NCBI RefSeq assembly: GCF_041381155.1
Contig: NC_091134.1
Location: 28,401,540 to 28,465,539 of the forward strand
Length of the DNA stretch: 64,000 bases
Direction of reading: 5' to 3'
Source of the DNA: Argopecten irradians
Taxonomy: Eukaryota > Mollusca > Bivalvia > Pectinida > Pectinidae
Notes under the pieces: generated by a model
The model's database searches: none
The model's input: the letters and a program-made list of their open reading frames with translations, nothing else
Told to the model about the DNA's origin: nothing
Program-made: the position numbers and the translations under genes
In this document: piece after piece, positions 1 through 12,929 of the stretch
Position numbering within the stretch: position 1 is the first letter of the stretch
Layout: each line of letters starts with the position of its first letter

Positions 1-3000
1 ATATCAAAATTAACTTTTTCAGCTTTGAGGTTTGGTTAAGAAAATTAAACGTACCACGTTGAAGAGAATCTAGCTAATAAATAATATAACTGATGCCAGC
101 AAATAACAGATATAGAAATTGATTCATATAAATTTATAATTATCTATTTGACACAACTCATGATATAATCAGATATCGTCGATCGTTGAAAGAAAATAGA
201 GAAATCATCGGATGTTCAAAAGTTTGTTTTAACCATTAGATTGTGCCTTATTGATTTATCTGAACGTTTTCATTGGCACCAGACCTTCCACCCCATTTCC
301 ACATTGTCGTCAAAACCCTTTCATGCAGGCTATCTCTAGAAATTCTAATATGATCTTGTCTTAAACTTGTTTACTCTTTTTGACCTGGCATGTCTCTAAC
401 ATCGATAAACGGTATAAAATGCCAACAGATTCAGGCGAACAAACATGAGAGTATGTTATAACTTCATTTCAGATAAATCAGCGTTTAAGCATGTTTAGAC
501 AAATCTCGCCACTAGTTTGAACCACAAGTAGTTAGTGATAGGTTGTCGTGGAGTGGTTCATATTCGGAAAGGACTATTATTTTATATTACAACCATTGTT
601 AAATACCATCGGTAAAAAGCAAGCCCTACATTGTACTATACACGTAAAGGTTGGAAAGTTCCTCGACACAAAACTTCTAAACCGCCTAGCTTTAGCGGTC
701 AAAAAAAACTATATTTCTAGCACGTCTTCACGTTTTAGAGCGATAACTTCCTTTCAAAATCACCTAACACAACTATACAAAATGCTGACACAAAAGACGA
801 TAGCTACCCCTTTCATCAAAAATAACACGCAAATCTTCTCTATCGGGTAATGGGAAATCATCATGCCAATTTTGCCATGGATTATCCATGAGCGAGACCT
901 CCTCTGCAATCTCATTGGCTGACTGAAATAAAAAGTTGTTATGCTCCTTTCGGAACAAACTGTAACTTATATTTTGCACAAAGGAAAAAAACACCCAATT
1001 AAAAACAGTGTTAGATATATGCCTTTTTGTTTGATTTATTCTAAACAACATTAGTCTACTGCTTCTTTCTTAAATTCGTGTGCAAGTTATACAATCATAT
1101 TTGAAAATATATAGACGTACTGTACAGACTGATGTGTTGCTTCAAAGTCTTCACTTAAAATCATGTTATCAATTTGCACAAAGTCCATCTTATATTGCAA
1201 TCAATTTACAAATGCATTTTTAGAACCAATTTTCAAAATATTTTGCATAGATCTACAGATATTTTACCTCCTGATCCGTGAATGCTCTGATTCTAAAATG
1301 CACGTAAAATGTATACCTGTCTTATAGCCGATTTCTGTAATGATTGGCATCAGAGAACCATGTGGATTTATAGCTCGTTTTCATACTCTTTGATAGTTCT
1401 GGACATACACAGCTTTAGTTGTTATCGCACGATCAAAATCTGCATCGTAAATATTTCTTCCTGTCACACATGCATTTTGATGGATATAACTATCAGTCCT
1501 GAGACTACCGATGGTCATGGGAATGGTCTCGGATTTTATCATAGGAGGACGTAGCAGATCAGTAGTTAACACATCTGCCGCTTGGTGCGCTGAAGTAAGT
1601 TTAACTGATAGGAATACTTCCGGTATCGCAAAACACATTTTAACACAATTACGTTTTCTTCAATCAAAATAAGAGATAATAGAAGTAATTATCACCAAAT
1701 AATGGAAAAAAGTTAATCGCACATGCACGTTCAGGCTGTCAAATTTATGCGTGCAATAACACAAATTGTGCATGATTCACGCACGTTTCTGCGTGATCGG
1801 AAATACTGCAGTACTGTTACGAAACACAAAAAAAGGCTTCTTGAAAATAACACTAACTGAAGAAGAGGTATATCGATAGACGAAGATGAGGTTACAACAC
1901 CAAACAAATGCAGGATTTTCTCTGTAATCTATGTAAAAAGTTAATATTTATGTCGCTCTTTTGCTATATGGCACAGTGGTAGTTATCTAACGCGCGGTAA
2001 TTAGAACGACATGCGTTTTGATATTTAATGATTGACCTGTTTTAATCAATTGTTTAGAATGCGATGATGAAAGTAGTATTAACGGTAAATTATCAATCTC
2101 GTTTTATATTTCTATTTCAAAAGTGAAAAGCCGGTTGGGAAATATTCAGACTGGTTTCTGCTCCTTGGGGTCCTAATAACATGGTAAGAAGTTTGTCTGG
2201 GCAACATTATTGCATTAATATGTTTGCTCTGTTTGATCTTAAGAAGAACAGCGTTGTTTTATAAACGGGAGTGTTAACGGTCTCAGATTTGCTTCTGAGC
2301 ATTACCCAGTAGCCAAAACATCAATCAATAATAAAACTTTCGTCCAAATTGAACGACGCCATACAGAGAAATAACGTGACACTGCCGGTTTTAAAACATT
2401 TGGAATAAGAGGAAATCTCGCATTATGTACCACTTCATAAATAATTCACGTCGGATGGTGCTAAAAATTTACAATCGCTTGACATCAAGCCTTTCCCACA
2501 ATCTGTCTCTCTGAATAAAATTGCAATTTGTCAGAAGCGGGACAAATAATTGTCCTAGTCGATGATAATTAATAGCTAAATACCGTCAGTATGGTCAAGT
2601 AACTATCTTTATGGAAAGCAGACATAGCTCTTTCTCGCACACTGTGATGGCCATCTTATTAAATGAAGAGCTCAAACGTGACAAATAATCAGGTTCCATC
2701 TGGTAAAGTGCGTTGTGTTCGATTCGGATTATTTCAGAGTCCGGCGCATTCGATGGAATGGATTCGTTTTAAATGTCCTATCAATTCCGGTATGATTTGC
2801 TCTTATGCATGGTTTTAAGTTTACGGAAAACCATGGCCATCGAAATTTCCATTTCGGTTTCTCTCCACTGAATATCAGATGAAACAAATGATGACAACAT
2901 TAGCGATAGGAGGTCGTGAGAAAGATCATTTCATTCTCAAAGAACAGTTAGCTTGCAAAGAAACGCAAATCTAATTAATGCAGGCATAATTGTGAACTAT

Positions 3001-3201
3001 TCCAAATTGGTTTTCAAAACTAAATTCTAGCTAGAGTTAATATGTATAGAAGAGCAGATTTAATTACTTATAGAAAGTCTACACGATATTTTACAAACCT
3101 TGAATAAGCATTGTTTATGCTTATACTCAACTCAAATAGATTTACGTTCTACCTGTACAGGTATATACGTACGTACCATGTGTACATATTATATTCATTA
3201 T
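1..3201. other. Intronic DNA left of the mGluR-like first exon, no gene seen
   Basis: Taken as part of the long first intron of the mGluR-like gene. AT-rich DNA with no exon-like segment I recognise. Short open frames at 548-850, 773-1051 and 1381-1638 resemble no family known to me. The minus-strand frame at 773-1051 contains a W/D/P-rich stretch (NPWQNWHDDFPLPDRE) that reads as protein-like, but I cannot place it. Bases 645-830 are homologous to 47866-48040, so that part is a dispersed repeat. Confidence 0.4.
645..830. repeat. Dispersed repeat, copy 1 (second copy near 47866-48040)
   Basis: Shared blocks in the same order in both copies include GCTTTAGCGG / CCTTTAGCGG, ATTTCTAG, GAGCGATAA, CCTTTCAAAATCA, CTATACAAAATGC and AAGACGATA. 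The copies are diverged, so this is an old interspersed repeat. No terminal repeats or target duplication were found. Confidence 0.55.
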
Positions 3202-3212
3202 GAATAGTAAAG

Positions 3213-3605
3213 GCCCACTACCTTTCCGACACGACTTTTAATTTTTAAAATGGGAATGTAAAACGAGATCGATAATTTTGTAGAGTCGCAAAAGTTATTA
3301 ACTTACAGTTAATACTACGTTTATCATCACCTTCTGAACAATTTAATCGAAATAGATAAAATGTTAATTTTCATAACGCGGGTCGTCTTATGTTTCCCGC
3401 CGTCGCCCTAAATACCGCGCGGTATATGACTATTACTGCGCCAGACGGCAAGACAGCGAAAAGACTCTCCACGGTTTTCATATATTACGCAGGAAATCTT
3501 GCATATGTTTTGTGTTGTAACCTCATCTTAGGGCATCGGCATTGGTTTTCTGATGTTAGTAATGTTTTTAAGAAACCTTTAAATTTTGCCCCGGAAAGGT
3601 AGTGG
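3213..3605. mobile_element. MITE with CCCACTACCTTTCCG terminal inverted repeats
   Basis: The left end (GCCCACTACCTTTCCG) and the reverse complement of the right end share a 15-bp perfect inverted repeat. Immediate flanks are GAATAGTAAAG (3202-3212) and GAATAGTTAAG (3606-3616), a 10-11 bp target duplication with one mismatch. The element is about 393 bp and has no transposase; the 70-codon open frame inside is not protein-like. A 9-11 bp duplication fits the Mutator superfamily, but that is inferred from length alone. Confidence 0.65.
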
Positions 3606-3616
3606 GAATAGTTAAG

Positions 3617-5273
3617 TAATTTAATTTAGAATTTGCTCAGTAATTTTTAAAATGATAATTTCAGTTTAACTTTGACACCCCTCCGTACCAATCGCAATCG
3701 GAAGTCGTCAATGTCGAGGTGAAAATGCCTTTTCATTTATATCGAAGATCACAGTAGAGTAACATTTTATATTTCCGTCCAAATTTTTGAGTGGATCCAG
3801 TCATACAAATGTACTAAACAATTGTGTGGTTCGACTGTTAATTAGTAAAAGTTGTAATGTGTAGTTTGAATTGCTTTGTGTTCTTATCTTCTATTTCCGA
3901 AGGAAAATTCACACAATACACCTTCTCAACGAGGAGGTGTGATACGCAATGTTTGTAAATTTCAACAATTTGATTAAATATGATAATTGAGATATAATGA
4001 TACGTCTGTAGGTGTAGTAGAATGAATTTCTGATAAAGGTAACTAGATCGTGCGAGCGCTTTCAAGTTAGGCCAATATATACCAGATATTTCATTTTTAT
4101 CGCTCTAGAAATATTGCAGATTTTACAACTTTTTAAGATTTTTTTTATCAAGGACTTATCTGTATTCTGACGCGGGTCTGTTTTTCTGAGTGAAGTGATA
4201 ATTTCTGATTGACCCTTAAAGTCAAATTGGCGCTAACTAGAACGCGGAAGTCCATGCTGTGTACAAGGACACTTTAGATTGGATGTTGTGTTCCTGTGAT
4301 TTATGAAGAATATTAAATTGTTCTGCTGTTCCGTGCAATAAAAGGATTTTTTATATCAATGTAAATCAGCATTACTATATTTGAACTTGTTTAGATAGTT
4401 TAAGAGGAATGATCCTTAAATAACAACAACTGATATTTTTGTTGAAACATTCTAACCTACATCATGTCCTAAAAGCAGTGTTACGATTAACATGAATAAA
4501 GTAAACCATTTGTTTATGTGAGTGATGTTTCCATTGTTATATGATGTAACGTTCATAATATATAGACTGATTTATTAGACACAAATCCATGCTCCCTGTA
4601 CATCACTTGTGTTTGGTGTACCTACCACGATTATATGACATATGGTCACAGCTTGGGTATACTTCTCTTCCTGATATTTAGATCAAAATGGCTCCAGACA
4701 CAAAATGAATATGAAAAATCTGAAAGCTACTTCATAAAGCACTTGAGATCTACCATCAAGATTCTAAATACATTTATTTAAAGGGGCATAGAAAATATGA
4801 TAATACGCTAGAAATATTTGTAGTCTTATATAAATATATTTCAGATTGATATTTGCTTATATTTTTTCTGTAAATAGTAAAATAAATAAAAACAATCTAA
4901 ACATTTTTTTCTGTGTTGAGATTGATAAACACGTGCTCTCGACGCAAAGATACCTATCATTTATTACAGTTTTTTGTGATATCATTTAAACCATAATTCT
5001 TGTAAATGACAAAGAAAATAAAACCAACGATTTTAAAGGTAACAACGTCCAAAGAATTAAGCTATTTTTGGAACTATATACTGTGTTGTCTATGCGACGA
5101 AAAGAACTGACTGGTGGCTGTTCCGAAGCTGTACATGTATGTACGATAACTGGTACAATTTTGCAAAGTTATATCCAATACATGGGACTCGTCTTTTTAA
5201 AATTTAATTGATTAACGTAAATATAGGGAATGATTATCAATGCTTGCATTGACTGATTAAGAAAGTTAATCTG
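3617..5273. other. AT-rich intronic stretch, nothing recognised
   Basis: No conserved coding segment, RNA gene or clear terminal-repeat element is visible on either strand. The motif TAATTTTTAAAATG at 3641 repeats one inside the neighbouring MITE (about 3240). Confidence 0.4.
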
Positions 5274-5282
5274 GTGCAAATG

Positions 5283-5853
5283 TAGCCTGAGAGACTCTGG
5301 CCCTGACACCAGACTTAGACATTATGACAGATAGATGTCTGGCGTAAGGCCAGAGCGCAATATACTCGAAAACCTGGAAGCCCATCTCCGATTCAGACTG
5401 CTTACAAAACATTACCGCCGAGAAGCGTCCCTTTCCTTGAATTTTCAACAAATGAATCATTTTTTCTATCCATGACAATCCATTTTACTACGCATGCACC
5501 TCATATCATCTTAATACAGTAGCTTTGCATAATATGAGAAAATGGCGATGGCGAAGAGGGAAATTTCAAACTGCGTAAAAGAAGCTACTCTATTGAGATA
5601 ATATGATGTGCATCCGTGGTAAAATGGATTGGTATGGGTAGAAAAAATATTTATTTGTTGAAAAGACCAAGGTAAGGGACGCTTCTCGGCGGTAATGTTT
5701 TGTAAGCAGTCTGAATCGGAGATGACCTGACCCGATACCAAACGGTGTCGGCTTATTCCAGGTTTTCGAGTACTACTGCGCTCTGGCCCTACGCCAGACA
5801 TCTATCTGTCATTATGTCTAAGTCTGGTGTCAGGGTCAGAGTATCTCGGGCTA
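5283..5853. mobile_element. Foldback (long inverted repeat) element with 9-bp target duplication
   Basis: The left arm (5283 to about 5455) and right arm (about 5675-5853) are inverted copies about 170-180 bp long, both reading inwards from TAGCCYGAGAKACTCTG. The 9-mer GTGCAAATG lies directly outside both ends (5274-5282 and 5854-5862), marking the target duplication. Inside each arm is a smaller hairpin (CCAGAC ... GTCTGG within CTCTGGCC ... GGCCAGAG). About 200 bp of unrelated sequence forms the loop. No protein is encoded. A third, single-ended copy lies at 60822-60945. Confidence 0.8.
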
Positions 5854-5862
5854 GTGCAAATG

Positions 5863-7281
5863 GTACATGACCTGCTTCGCAGTTCACTTCATTTATTAAA
5901 GATTACCTCGGGTTTGTGAAAGTGTCTGTAAGTAGGTATGGAAATTATATTAAGATATATAAATCTTTCTAAGTACACCAGATGGTTGCTCCGTTCTCTA
6001 GTTCCTTGTTATATACCATCTATGTAATACAGTATACGGTAAATGATCTAATATCACGACAGTGGTATCACTTCCGGTTTCTATCAACTATTATATTGGC
6101 TAATTATACATAGAACTATATATAGAGTATGTGAATGCTGATTTACTCTCGTTTTTACGCTGGTTAATAGATCTATACTAGATGAATATTCGTTTTGACC
6201 TCTACAGCCGCTATATGTCAGTCAATGACCGAAAACTAATAGCGAATGTTGACGTTGGCCGATAATGTGATAATATGGTACAAGTTGTTTTAATTGGTGT
6301 ATGATGCAAATGACAACAAAGTTGCAATTGTAGATAATGCGGTATTCTGAAACAACTGTAATTATACCGAAATAAGTTAGGAAGGGTATCGATTTGAGAC
6401 GTTGTATGGTCCCTCAGTAATAAGCACAATATTTGACATGAAGAAACCTCAGGGTCAGTTTCTTAGAAATAAAACGAGATAGATTAGAATATGTTGACAC
6501 CAAAGTGGTCTAGACCGAGTTTCAAACAACCAATAATATGGTAGTGTGTGGATATCACAATATCTAGAATTAAAATCCGATGTGGAAATCATCAGATTTA
6601 TGGTCTCCGATGAGATATAGTTTAAAATATCCAGTGGCATCCTACAAAAGTAGCCAAAAGTAGCGCTCATCTTGAACAACATATGATGGCTCAATGACTT
6701 TGGTAATGCCCACAAGTCATTGCCACGTGTACAAAAGAACAGTATTAACACTTCAATGAAAACCAGAAGATTTAAATGAGGTTGATTAAGGAAAGCATTC
6801 TGGTTATTTTCATGACCATGTATCGGTTAGTGTGATTTATGGCACTTTAAAAAGAATATTGTTGTTAGTTTTGTAAAAGTTGTAAATATTGGTTTTTAAC
6901 CGAAAGTTAATTATATATATTAACGTAAGCAATAAAACAACATTTATATTACGTTAAATTAGTTTAAATCATCCATTTCATCACTACAAACATGAACATA
7001 TGGTTCCAAATAGAGATTACAGTGATTTTTTTAAGGATTTTTGAAATAGGTGTCCGCCTTCATGGATATTCAGGATCATTTAATGTAAGTTTTAGCTCAA
7101 TCCCAGAAGATGCTTTCAACGTGAAAAGTTTACAGACGGCGAACGGCGAAAGACGACAGACGAGGAATGATGACTATAGGTCATCCACACCCTCTCAGAA
7201 CTATCATTACATGGGTAAATCATAGTGGGAAATATTATAAAATTTAAATTTTAAAAAATTGTAAAATTTTATTTTACTTAC
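5863..7281. other. mGluR-like intron 1, proximal part
   Basis: AT-rich DNA directly downstream (minus sense) of the mGluR exon donor. At about 7130-7215 there is a degenerate repeat tail (GGCGAAAGACGACAGACGA then ATAGGTCATCC) of the type that ends the modular repeats elsewhere in the window. No other feature seen. Confidence 0.4.
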
Positions 7282-7684
7282 CTCGTATAAAATCGACCGC
7301 CTGTTCCAGACCGTATATGTCTCTATCACAGTCATCCTTTGCGAGCACTCCAAGTTTGACCCCTGGGATGATGTTCTCGTTATTTACTTTGTCCATTGTA
7401 AACAGCATTGTCTCTAGAGCCTGAATTCCTCCCTGGGGCATGATGGGTCCACAGATCTTGTCCTCGCTTCTCTCGTGTACCATATGAAGGGCACCAAGTA
7501 CTATTTGTCCTGTTTCACTCACAGACAAATCCCTCCTAGGCCACGTGTAATTTCCGTATTTTCCAACGATCTGGATCTGTTTTTCGTTTGTGATCGTACA
7601 AAGCACAGACACAATGTTTAATAAGACAACAAGGGCACTACAGCCCAAACTTGCCAGTCTGTAAAGTCTATAAAACAGAGCCAT
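7282..7684 (-). CDS. First coding exon of a metabotropic glutamate receptor-like class C GPCR (partial gene)
   Basis: This exon encodes the N-terminus of a class C GPCR that would sense an amino-acid-type ligand at the cell surface. The start is the ATG at 7682-7684; the frame is open further upstream only through a TTG codon. Residues 1 to about 29 are basic then hydrophobic (MALFYRLYRLASLGCSALVV...), a typical signal peptide. The rest matches the start of the Venus-flytrap ligand-binding domain: VLGALHMVHE, CGPIMPQGGIQALETMLFTM, an NNENIIPGVKLGVL strand, then DDCDRDIYGLEQAVDFIRG. The exon ends in phase 1 at a strong donor (G|GTAAGT, minus strand, 7281-7276). No second exon, cysteine-rich domain or 7TM region was found between 1 and 7281, so the gene continues beyond the left edge after an intron longer than 7 kb. 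Family is confident; receptor subtype cannot be assigned. Confidence 0.85.
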
Positions 7685-9540
7685 TTTTATTAGCAAATCT
7701 CCGCCGGTCCCTGTTGCCTACTATCATTAATTCTACTACAGCTTACAGTATTGTTAAAGTCAGATCAAACAAGTTATCATTGCTTCTTACTTGAGAAAAT
7801 ATGAAGAATGTCATTGAATATATCCTTTCTTTCGTTATTGAATATCTGCTCAAGTCATGTAGCGTCTTCTAGCTATTTCGAGCATCCAATATCTTACGTT
7901 AAGTTAAGCACTCATTGGATCTGTAACGGAAATCAATAAAAACCGGGTTCATTTTGGAAATTAAAAAACACCAGGAAGAAAATAACGACCAAAGCTTAAA
8001 TATAGAATATGTAGCATTGTTATTATACAAGATATCTGTAGAATAGGTATTACTTCGGGCAACACTACAAATATAACTGATAGGTAAAACAATAGTACAA
8101 AGACACGAGTATTACGTTTATTAGACAAAATGTTCCATTAGCTTCTAACAAAGTGTAAAGATCAGAAACGATATCACCTGCAAGTGAATATGTTGTTGCT
8201 CAACAACAATCTTGATATATTCTACATGTAGATATGTTAAAATAGCCTGTATAATCTCAAAATTACATTTGAAATTTCAAGATAAACGGTATATAATTTT
8301 GAGATAATTTACAATTTTCCAAAATATAAAAGTACTTTTTAAAACTGTGGCTAAGTGAGCTATCGTAGGAGAGACTCGGTGCCTTCACAATATATTGTGG
8401 TATGTCTAAGATACAGAATCCCGGAAAGGTGTAATCCATGGTGCTTCCGAACTGATGTACAATACCTGGATATCGTCGGCTGTGTGTGTATCATACAGTC
8501 ATTTCCCTGAAAATCAAACAACAAAAGTCATAAAATACATAGTATAAATGGTCATTATAACTGTTGGGTTTTTTTGTTATTATTTTCTTTTTTAGATTTT
8601 TTTAACTCTCCGATGATAACAGATCTAGAATTATAATAGCAGTTTAATATAGAGCCATTACCGCCGTCATTTCTGCCGATTTGGCATCGAGTTTAAATTT
8701 CATGTACAGGTATGCACACACTATTAGAATGGATGGTTTGGTTGGTTGTTTATACACCAGGGCAATGCTGTTGAAAGCAACTTGTCCGCTAAACCTGCTT
8801 TTTGCGGGTCCAAATAGATTAAACTTAAACACGTAGAAATAAGCCTACCCGGGATATAATCCCCTGTAGCCGGTCCCAAGCCTGTGTTAAGAAAGGAGGA
8901 AGGAATGGCCCCTAACAAGTCCAGAGTAGAGCTTGTAACCTAAATCAGGACTTCAAACAACCAAACCAACAAACAAACCTAACCCACCCTCGAAAAACCC
9001 ATGTCATTACGCTCCGTTTATACCTTAGGCTTGATGTGTAACCCTACAGAGGTCGGCAGGGTGATAGTCTTGCTTAAGTCCCCAAAAATATTATGAGTAA
9101 TTAATATAATACTTGAATATTCCCGTTAGGTAAACAAGAAGTGGTGTACCTGTTGAAACCTTGACAGAAGATGTCATGTTAATCGTACATGTATATGAAG
9201 TGCATCGCGGAGCTGATTGAAATTAACAAACTAACACGTAGACGAACACGTTGTGTTAGTGTTATTTTGGACTGAAGAAGGCCCTATCGTGGATGAAAAT
9301 ATATATGCTATTAAAATGATTTTTTATTTTAATTTAAATTTGTTTTGGCATTTTATTTCGGATTCTCAATATACTAGCTTTATACCGTTTTTATCTCATT
9401 ATGATTCCCCACGCTAGCCACATGATCAAAACCCTGATACTATCAGTTCCCCTATCTCATATAAAGAGGGATGTGTGGATGAAATTATTCAAGAAACAAG
9501 TAGAACTTAACTTAGCTAACACGAGCTCTTAGTTGTGTAT
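7685..9540. other. Upstream flank of the mGluR-like exon; putative dispersed repeat at 8732-8972
   Basis: Contains 5' UTR or upstream intron of the mGluR-like gene, but no promoter or splice acceptor can be fixed. At about 8732-8749 (GGTTTGGTTGGTTGTTTA) and 8953-8972 (CAAACAACCAAACCAAC) there is an imperfect inverted repeat around a segment that looks like a dispersed repeat with an AAAC-rich tail. Otherwise featureless. Confidence 0.35.
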
Positions 9541-10631
9541 TGCTGTTAAAAAGTTGAAAAGTAAGTCAATAGGTACCAACGATGTTGAGAGATATGTGAT
9601 AAGTGAAGGTGGTAGACGAGGTGGTGGTGAGAAGAAAGGAAGTTGTGTTAGACCTTATGCACAGTAAAATCCGCTCAGCTCAGCGTGTAGAGTAATACAC
9701 ACGATATATGTGTTAACGTCATAAGGTGTACGTGTGGAGACGTTGTGGTGAATATCGCGAGGCCATGCGCCAACTGGTGAATGTCTAGGAATCCGAAGTA
9801 CACAGAACGTTGTCAGAAATTAGTGAACAACATAGGCGTAAGGCTGACCATCTGGAAAGGAAATGAGGACGTAATAGACATGTTCAGACATGGGGCGGAG
9901 TGTATGAGGGGATCCGCTATGGTGATGCTCAATTAAAAGAAAGGGCGGCATGCCAAGGACGAGAGCTTGAAGTAACGACCTCTCATTTATGGTGATCTGC
10001 AACGGCCTCTCATTTATGGTGATCTGCAACGGCCTCTCATTTATGGTGATCTCTCTTCGTCTAAAGGGGAGAGAGCTGCACTACCTCCTAAGTTCATTAC
10101 ATATAAAGTATCAAGGTAGATGATATGGGGACCGCAGCCGAACTTATGGGGACGGAGATAACGTAGGAGCTCAGGTCACGAGATGAGCGGAGAACCAATC
10201 ATCTAGTGGGCAAGGACGGGGCATGGACCGTAGAATGGGAAGAGGAACAACAGAGAAAAAGAGAGGTGTACAGTTCCAATACAGCCACAATGTTTTTCTC
10301 GAACAGGCGTGTTACAGACATGCCCACATGTCGTTGGATTGTTCCTCCCAGACCCTTATCTCAGCAGAAGGCAGTTGAACTCAACAACTTGAAAATCGAG
10401 CTAACGAATACTCCGCAGGACTACATAAACAAAATATGTGATAAAAATGGTAGACCTAGGTGCTCGAATCTTACACAAGAGGAGCAGTACGGGATAAAAT
10501 CCCTGAAGGATAGTGTCAAAAGTAAGGAGGTGGTAGTTATGCCGTCAGACAAAAGTGGGCGTATGACCATGAACAGTATGAGCAATTTCATTGAACTCAT
10601 GCAGCCCCATCTTACCATGTGTTTTATTTAG
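9541..10631 (+). pseudogene. Degraded retroelement fragment with a DKSG-type motif
   Basis: The open frame at 10206-10631 (141 codons) ends with NLTQEEQYGIKSLKDSVKS, then VVVMPSDKSGRM. A GL..L...VK...VV...DKSG pattern is typical of the region just upstream of reverse transcriptase in Penelope-like and related retroelements. The upstream 9541-10205 reads as decayed coding sequence (Arg/Glu-rich, several stops). No RT catalytic motif follows before the frame closes. Assignment as a retroelement is moderate; the clade is a guess. Confidence 0.35.
9978..10052. repeat. Short tandem repeat, 27-bp unit, about 3 copies
   Basis: CCTCTCATTTATGGTGATC followed by TGCAACGG is repeated nearly perfectly, the last copy being cut short. 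It sits within the degraded retroelement region and breaks its reading frame context. Confidence 0.85.
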
Positions 10632-12496
10632 TAAAGATATGCACGATTAGTACACTGGATAAATGACTGTTTAGCTCTATACATCCCGCCGGGAATTACA
10701 ATAAACATCTCCATCTACTAGAATACATTCTATAACAATATGTCCATGTCGTAGTGTCCTGTTGGATGTCGTGTGTGAAATGTGTGTGTTCGTTATATAT
10801 CTCCAAAGTCTTATATATTAGATATTCTAAAGTGATATCGGCAATGATTGGATAACAACTTCCTAGATCTGAAATGACATATAATGACTATATAGACTTA
10901 TTACGTCTTTAGACGATGTTCCTGAATTGCCTGGTGACTTATACGACACTTGTTATTGATATTTTTTTTAAATTAAGACTAATCATACTATACTTCGTAT
11001 CGTTTCGGTTTGTATTCATTGTGGGCAACATTCTTTTTTTCCTTATATTTTTTTCGAATCTTTACAGATGGTCTCAGTAACAACTAATCTGATTTTAGTC
11101 AACATTTTATGCAGTGAGAACGTGGTAATGTTCTTGTAAATGTTTGTGATTACAATAAAAATGAAAATTTGCGTATATTGGGCCTTTAATCACATCTGAT
11201 TGAACAGAAATTGGCTCAAGCCACTATGTGGATCAGTCAGAACACATACAAAGTTTGATAAAGATATCTAAATAGGTTCTTGCGTGAGTCCATTTCTGAC
11301 AAAGTTTACCACATCCAATTGAATTGGAACTTGGCCAAGTTGCTATTTGTATCAATCAAAATACGCGAATTTTAGTTTAAAAAAAAACACCACAATTTAA
11401 AGTGGTTTTGGTATCTTCTACATTTGTAGGACTATAAACTCCAAATATAATTTAGTGAATTTTAAGAATACACTTTGTATTCATCAAAACACTAGAAAAA
11501 AGAATGCGGAGAATATTTCCCTGGCTCTAGCACGATTTGGTTAAAACTCAGAATGTGGTTGGATTTTGAGAATGTGTGAATATTTATTTTTTTGACAAAG
11601 TTTATCTATTAGTATATCTGATTTTACTGAACTTGCTACACATAATCCCAATGTAATTGATAAATAGTTGTATTTTCTAATTGTTCTGCCATATTGACAT
11701 AATGCAAAACGGAAAAAGGCGAGACAACAAATCACGTGTAGTTATTATATGTATTGGGTTTTGTGAAGTATCGACACCATTAGTTGTATAAATTACTGGG
11801 TTTTTTTCCACCAAAACGGATATTTTGAATGAAACCAGGAAATCGGCGTCACATTATTATACGTTATTATTATTATTGAAACAATGACTCACCTTTTAAA
11901 TATGGGCACACAGGTTTGTTTTTCTTTGTGAAGTGGAATACTCCAACGGCCATCACTGAAATTGATAAACGCTTTCAATCCGTGAATTTATATTACGTTT
12001 TAAAGCAATTTCGGAGTTTCTCAAATCATAAAGCACAAGAAATGATATTGTTAGCCACTCTTAGCAGTGACAAACTGCAAATGCGTTAGTAATTTAAAAT
12101 TATCCAGGTACCCAAGTCAGTATCATAGTGCACAGTATGAAACAGCGGAAAGGACCCGGGCAGTGATGAACATTTCTGGTTTTGTGAGTGAGGAGCTCTA
12201 CGGTAGGTCACGTGATTCAATATTCACGCCTCGCTGCAATATAGCCTAAAGCGCACAGGCATCTCCTCATTTCTATTCTTGGGGAAAAGATTTTTGCAAA
12301 TTTGATTAATTCCGCGTGATAAATCTTCCAGTATGATGGTAAAGCGAGATGCATTTCTCTCACAGAGCCATATATAAGACATATTGTAGCTTGACATTTC
12401 TAGGAACGATTTCACTGTATTGGTATTAAGCGACATATGCAGGACATCTTCAATTTTAGGACTAAATCGATTTTTCTGAATATATAGAAGCAACAT
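10632..12496. other. Intergenic AT-rich DNA, nothing recognised
   Basis: No conserved protein segment, RNA gene or bounded repeat could be supported on either strand. Short open frames here (for example 11541-11735 and 12067-12249) look random. Confidence 0.4.
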
Positions 12497-12927
12497 GTAC
12501 TTAAAGGGTGTGTGTGAGGGGCTATGTGGCTACCGTTAAATGAGTGTGTGAGGGACTATGTGGCCACCGGTAAAAGAGTGTGTGTGGGACTATGTGGCTG
12601 CCGGTAAAAATTGTGTGTGAGGGGCTATGTGGCTACCGTAAAAGAGTGTGTGTGAGGGACTGGGTGGCTACCGTAAAAGTGTGTATGTGAGGGCCTATGT
12701 GGCTACCGTAAAAGTGTGTGTGTGAGGGACTATGTGGCTACCGGTAAAAGGAGTGTGTGTGGGACTATGTGGCTGCCGGTAAAAAGTGTGTGTGAGGGAC
12801 TATTCGGCTACCGGTAAAAGGGTGTGTGTGTGTGTGTGAGGGACTCTGTGGCTACCGTTAAAGGAGTGTGTTATGGACTATGTGGCTACCGGTAAAGAGT
12901 GTGTGTGAGGGACTATGTGGCTACCAC
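12497..12927. repeat. Minisatellite, about 38-40 bp unit, about 11 copies
   Basis: Units follow the pattern GTGTGTGTGAGGGACTATG then TGGCTACCGGTAAAAG, with small indels in the GT run (one unit has an expanded TGTGTGTGTG). The array abuts the 3' side of the minus-strand LINE fragment that follows, so it may have replaced or grown from that element's truncated end. Confidence 0.9.
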
Positions 12928-12929
12928 AC

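Noticed and set aside
7685..7696. A start for the mGluR-like exon at 7696 giving MLIKMALF...
   Set aside because: The codon at 7696-7694 is TTG on the minus strand, not ATG. The first ATG in the frame is at 7684 and begins a good signal peptide.
10206..10631. A host protein-coding gene
   Set aside because: No splice context; the DKSG region resembles retroelement sequence and the upstream coding-like sequence is full of stops.
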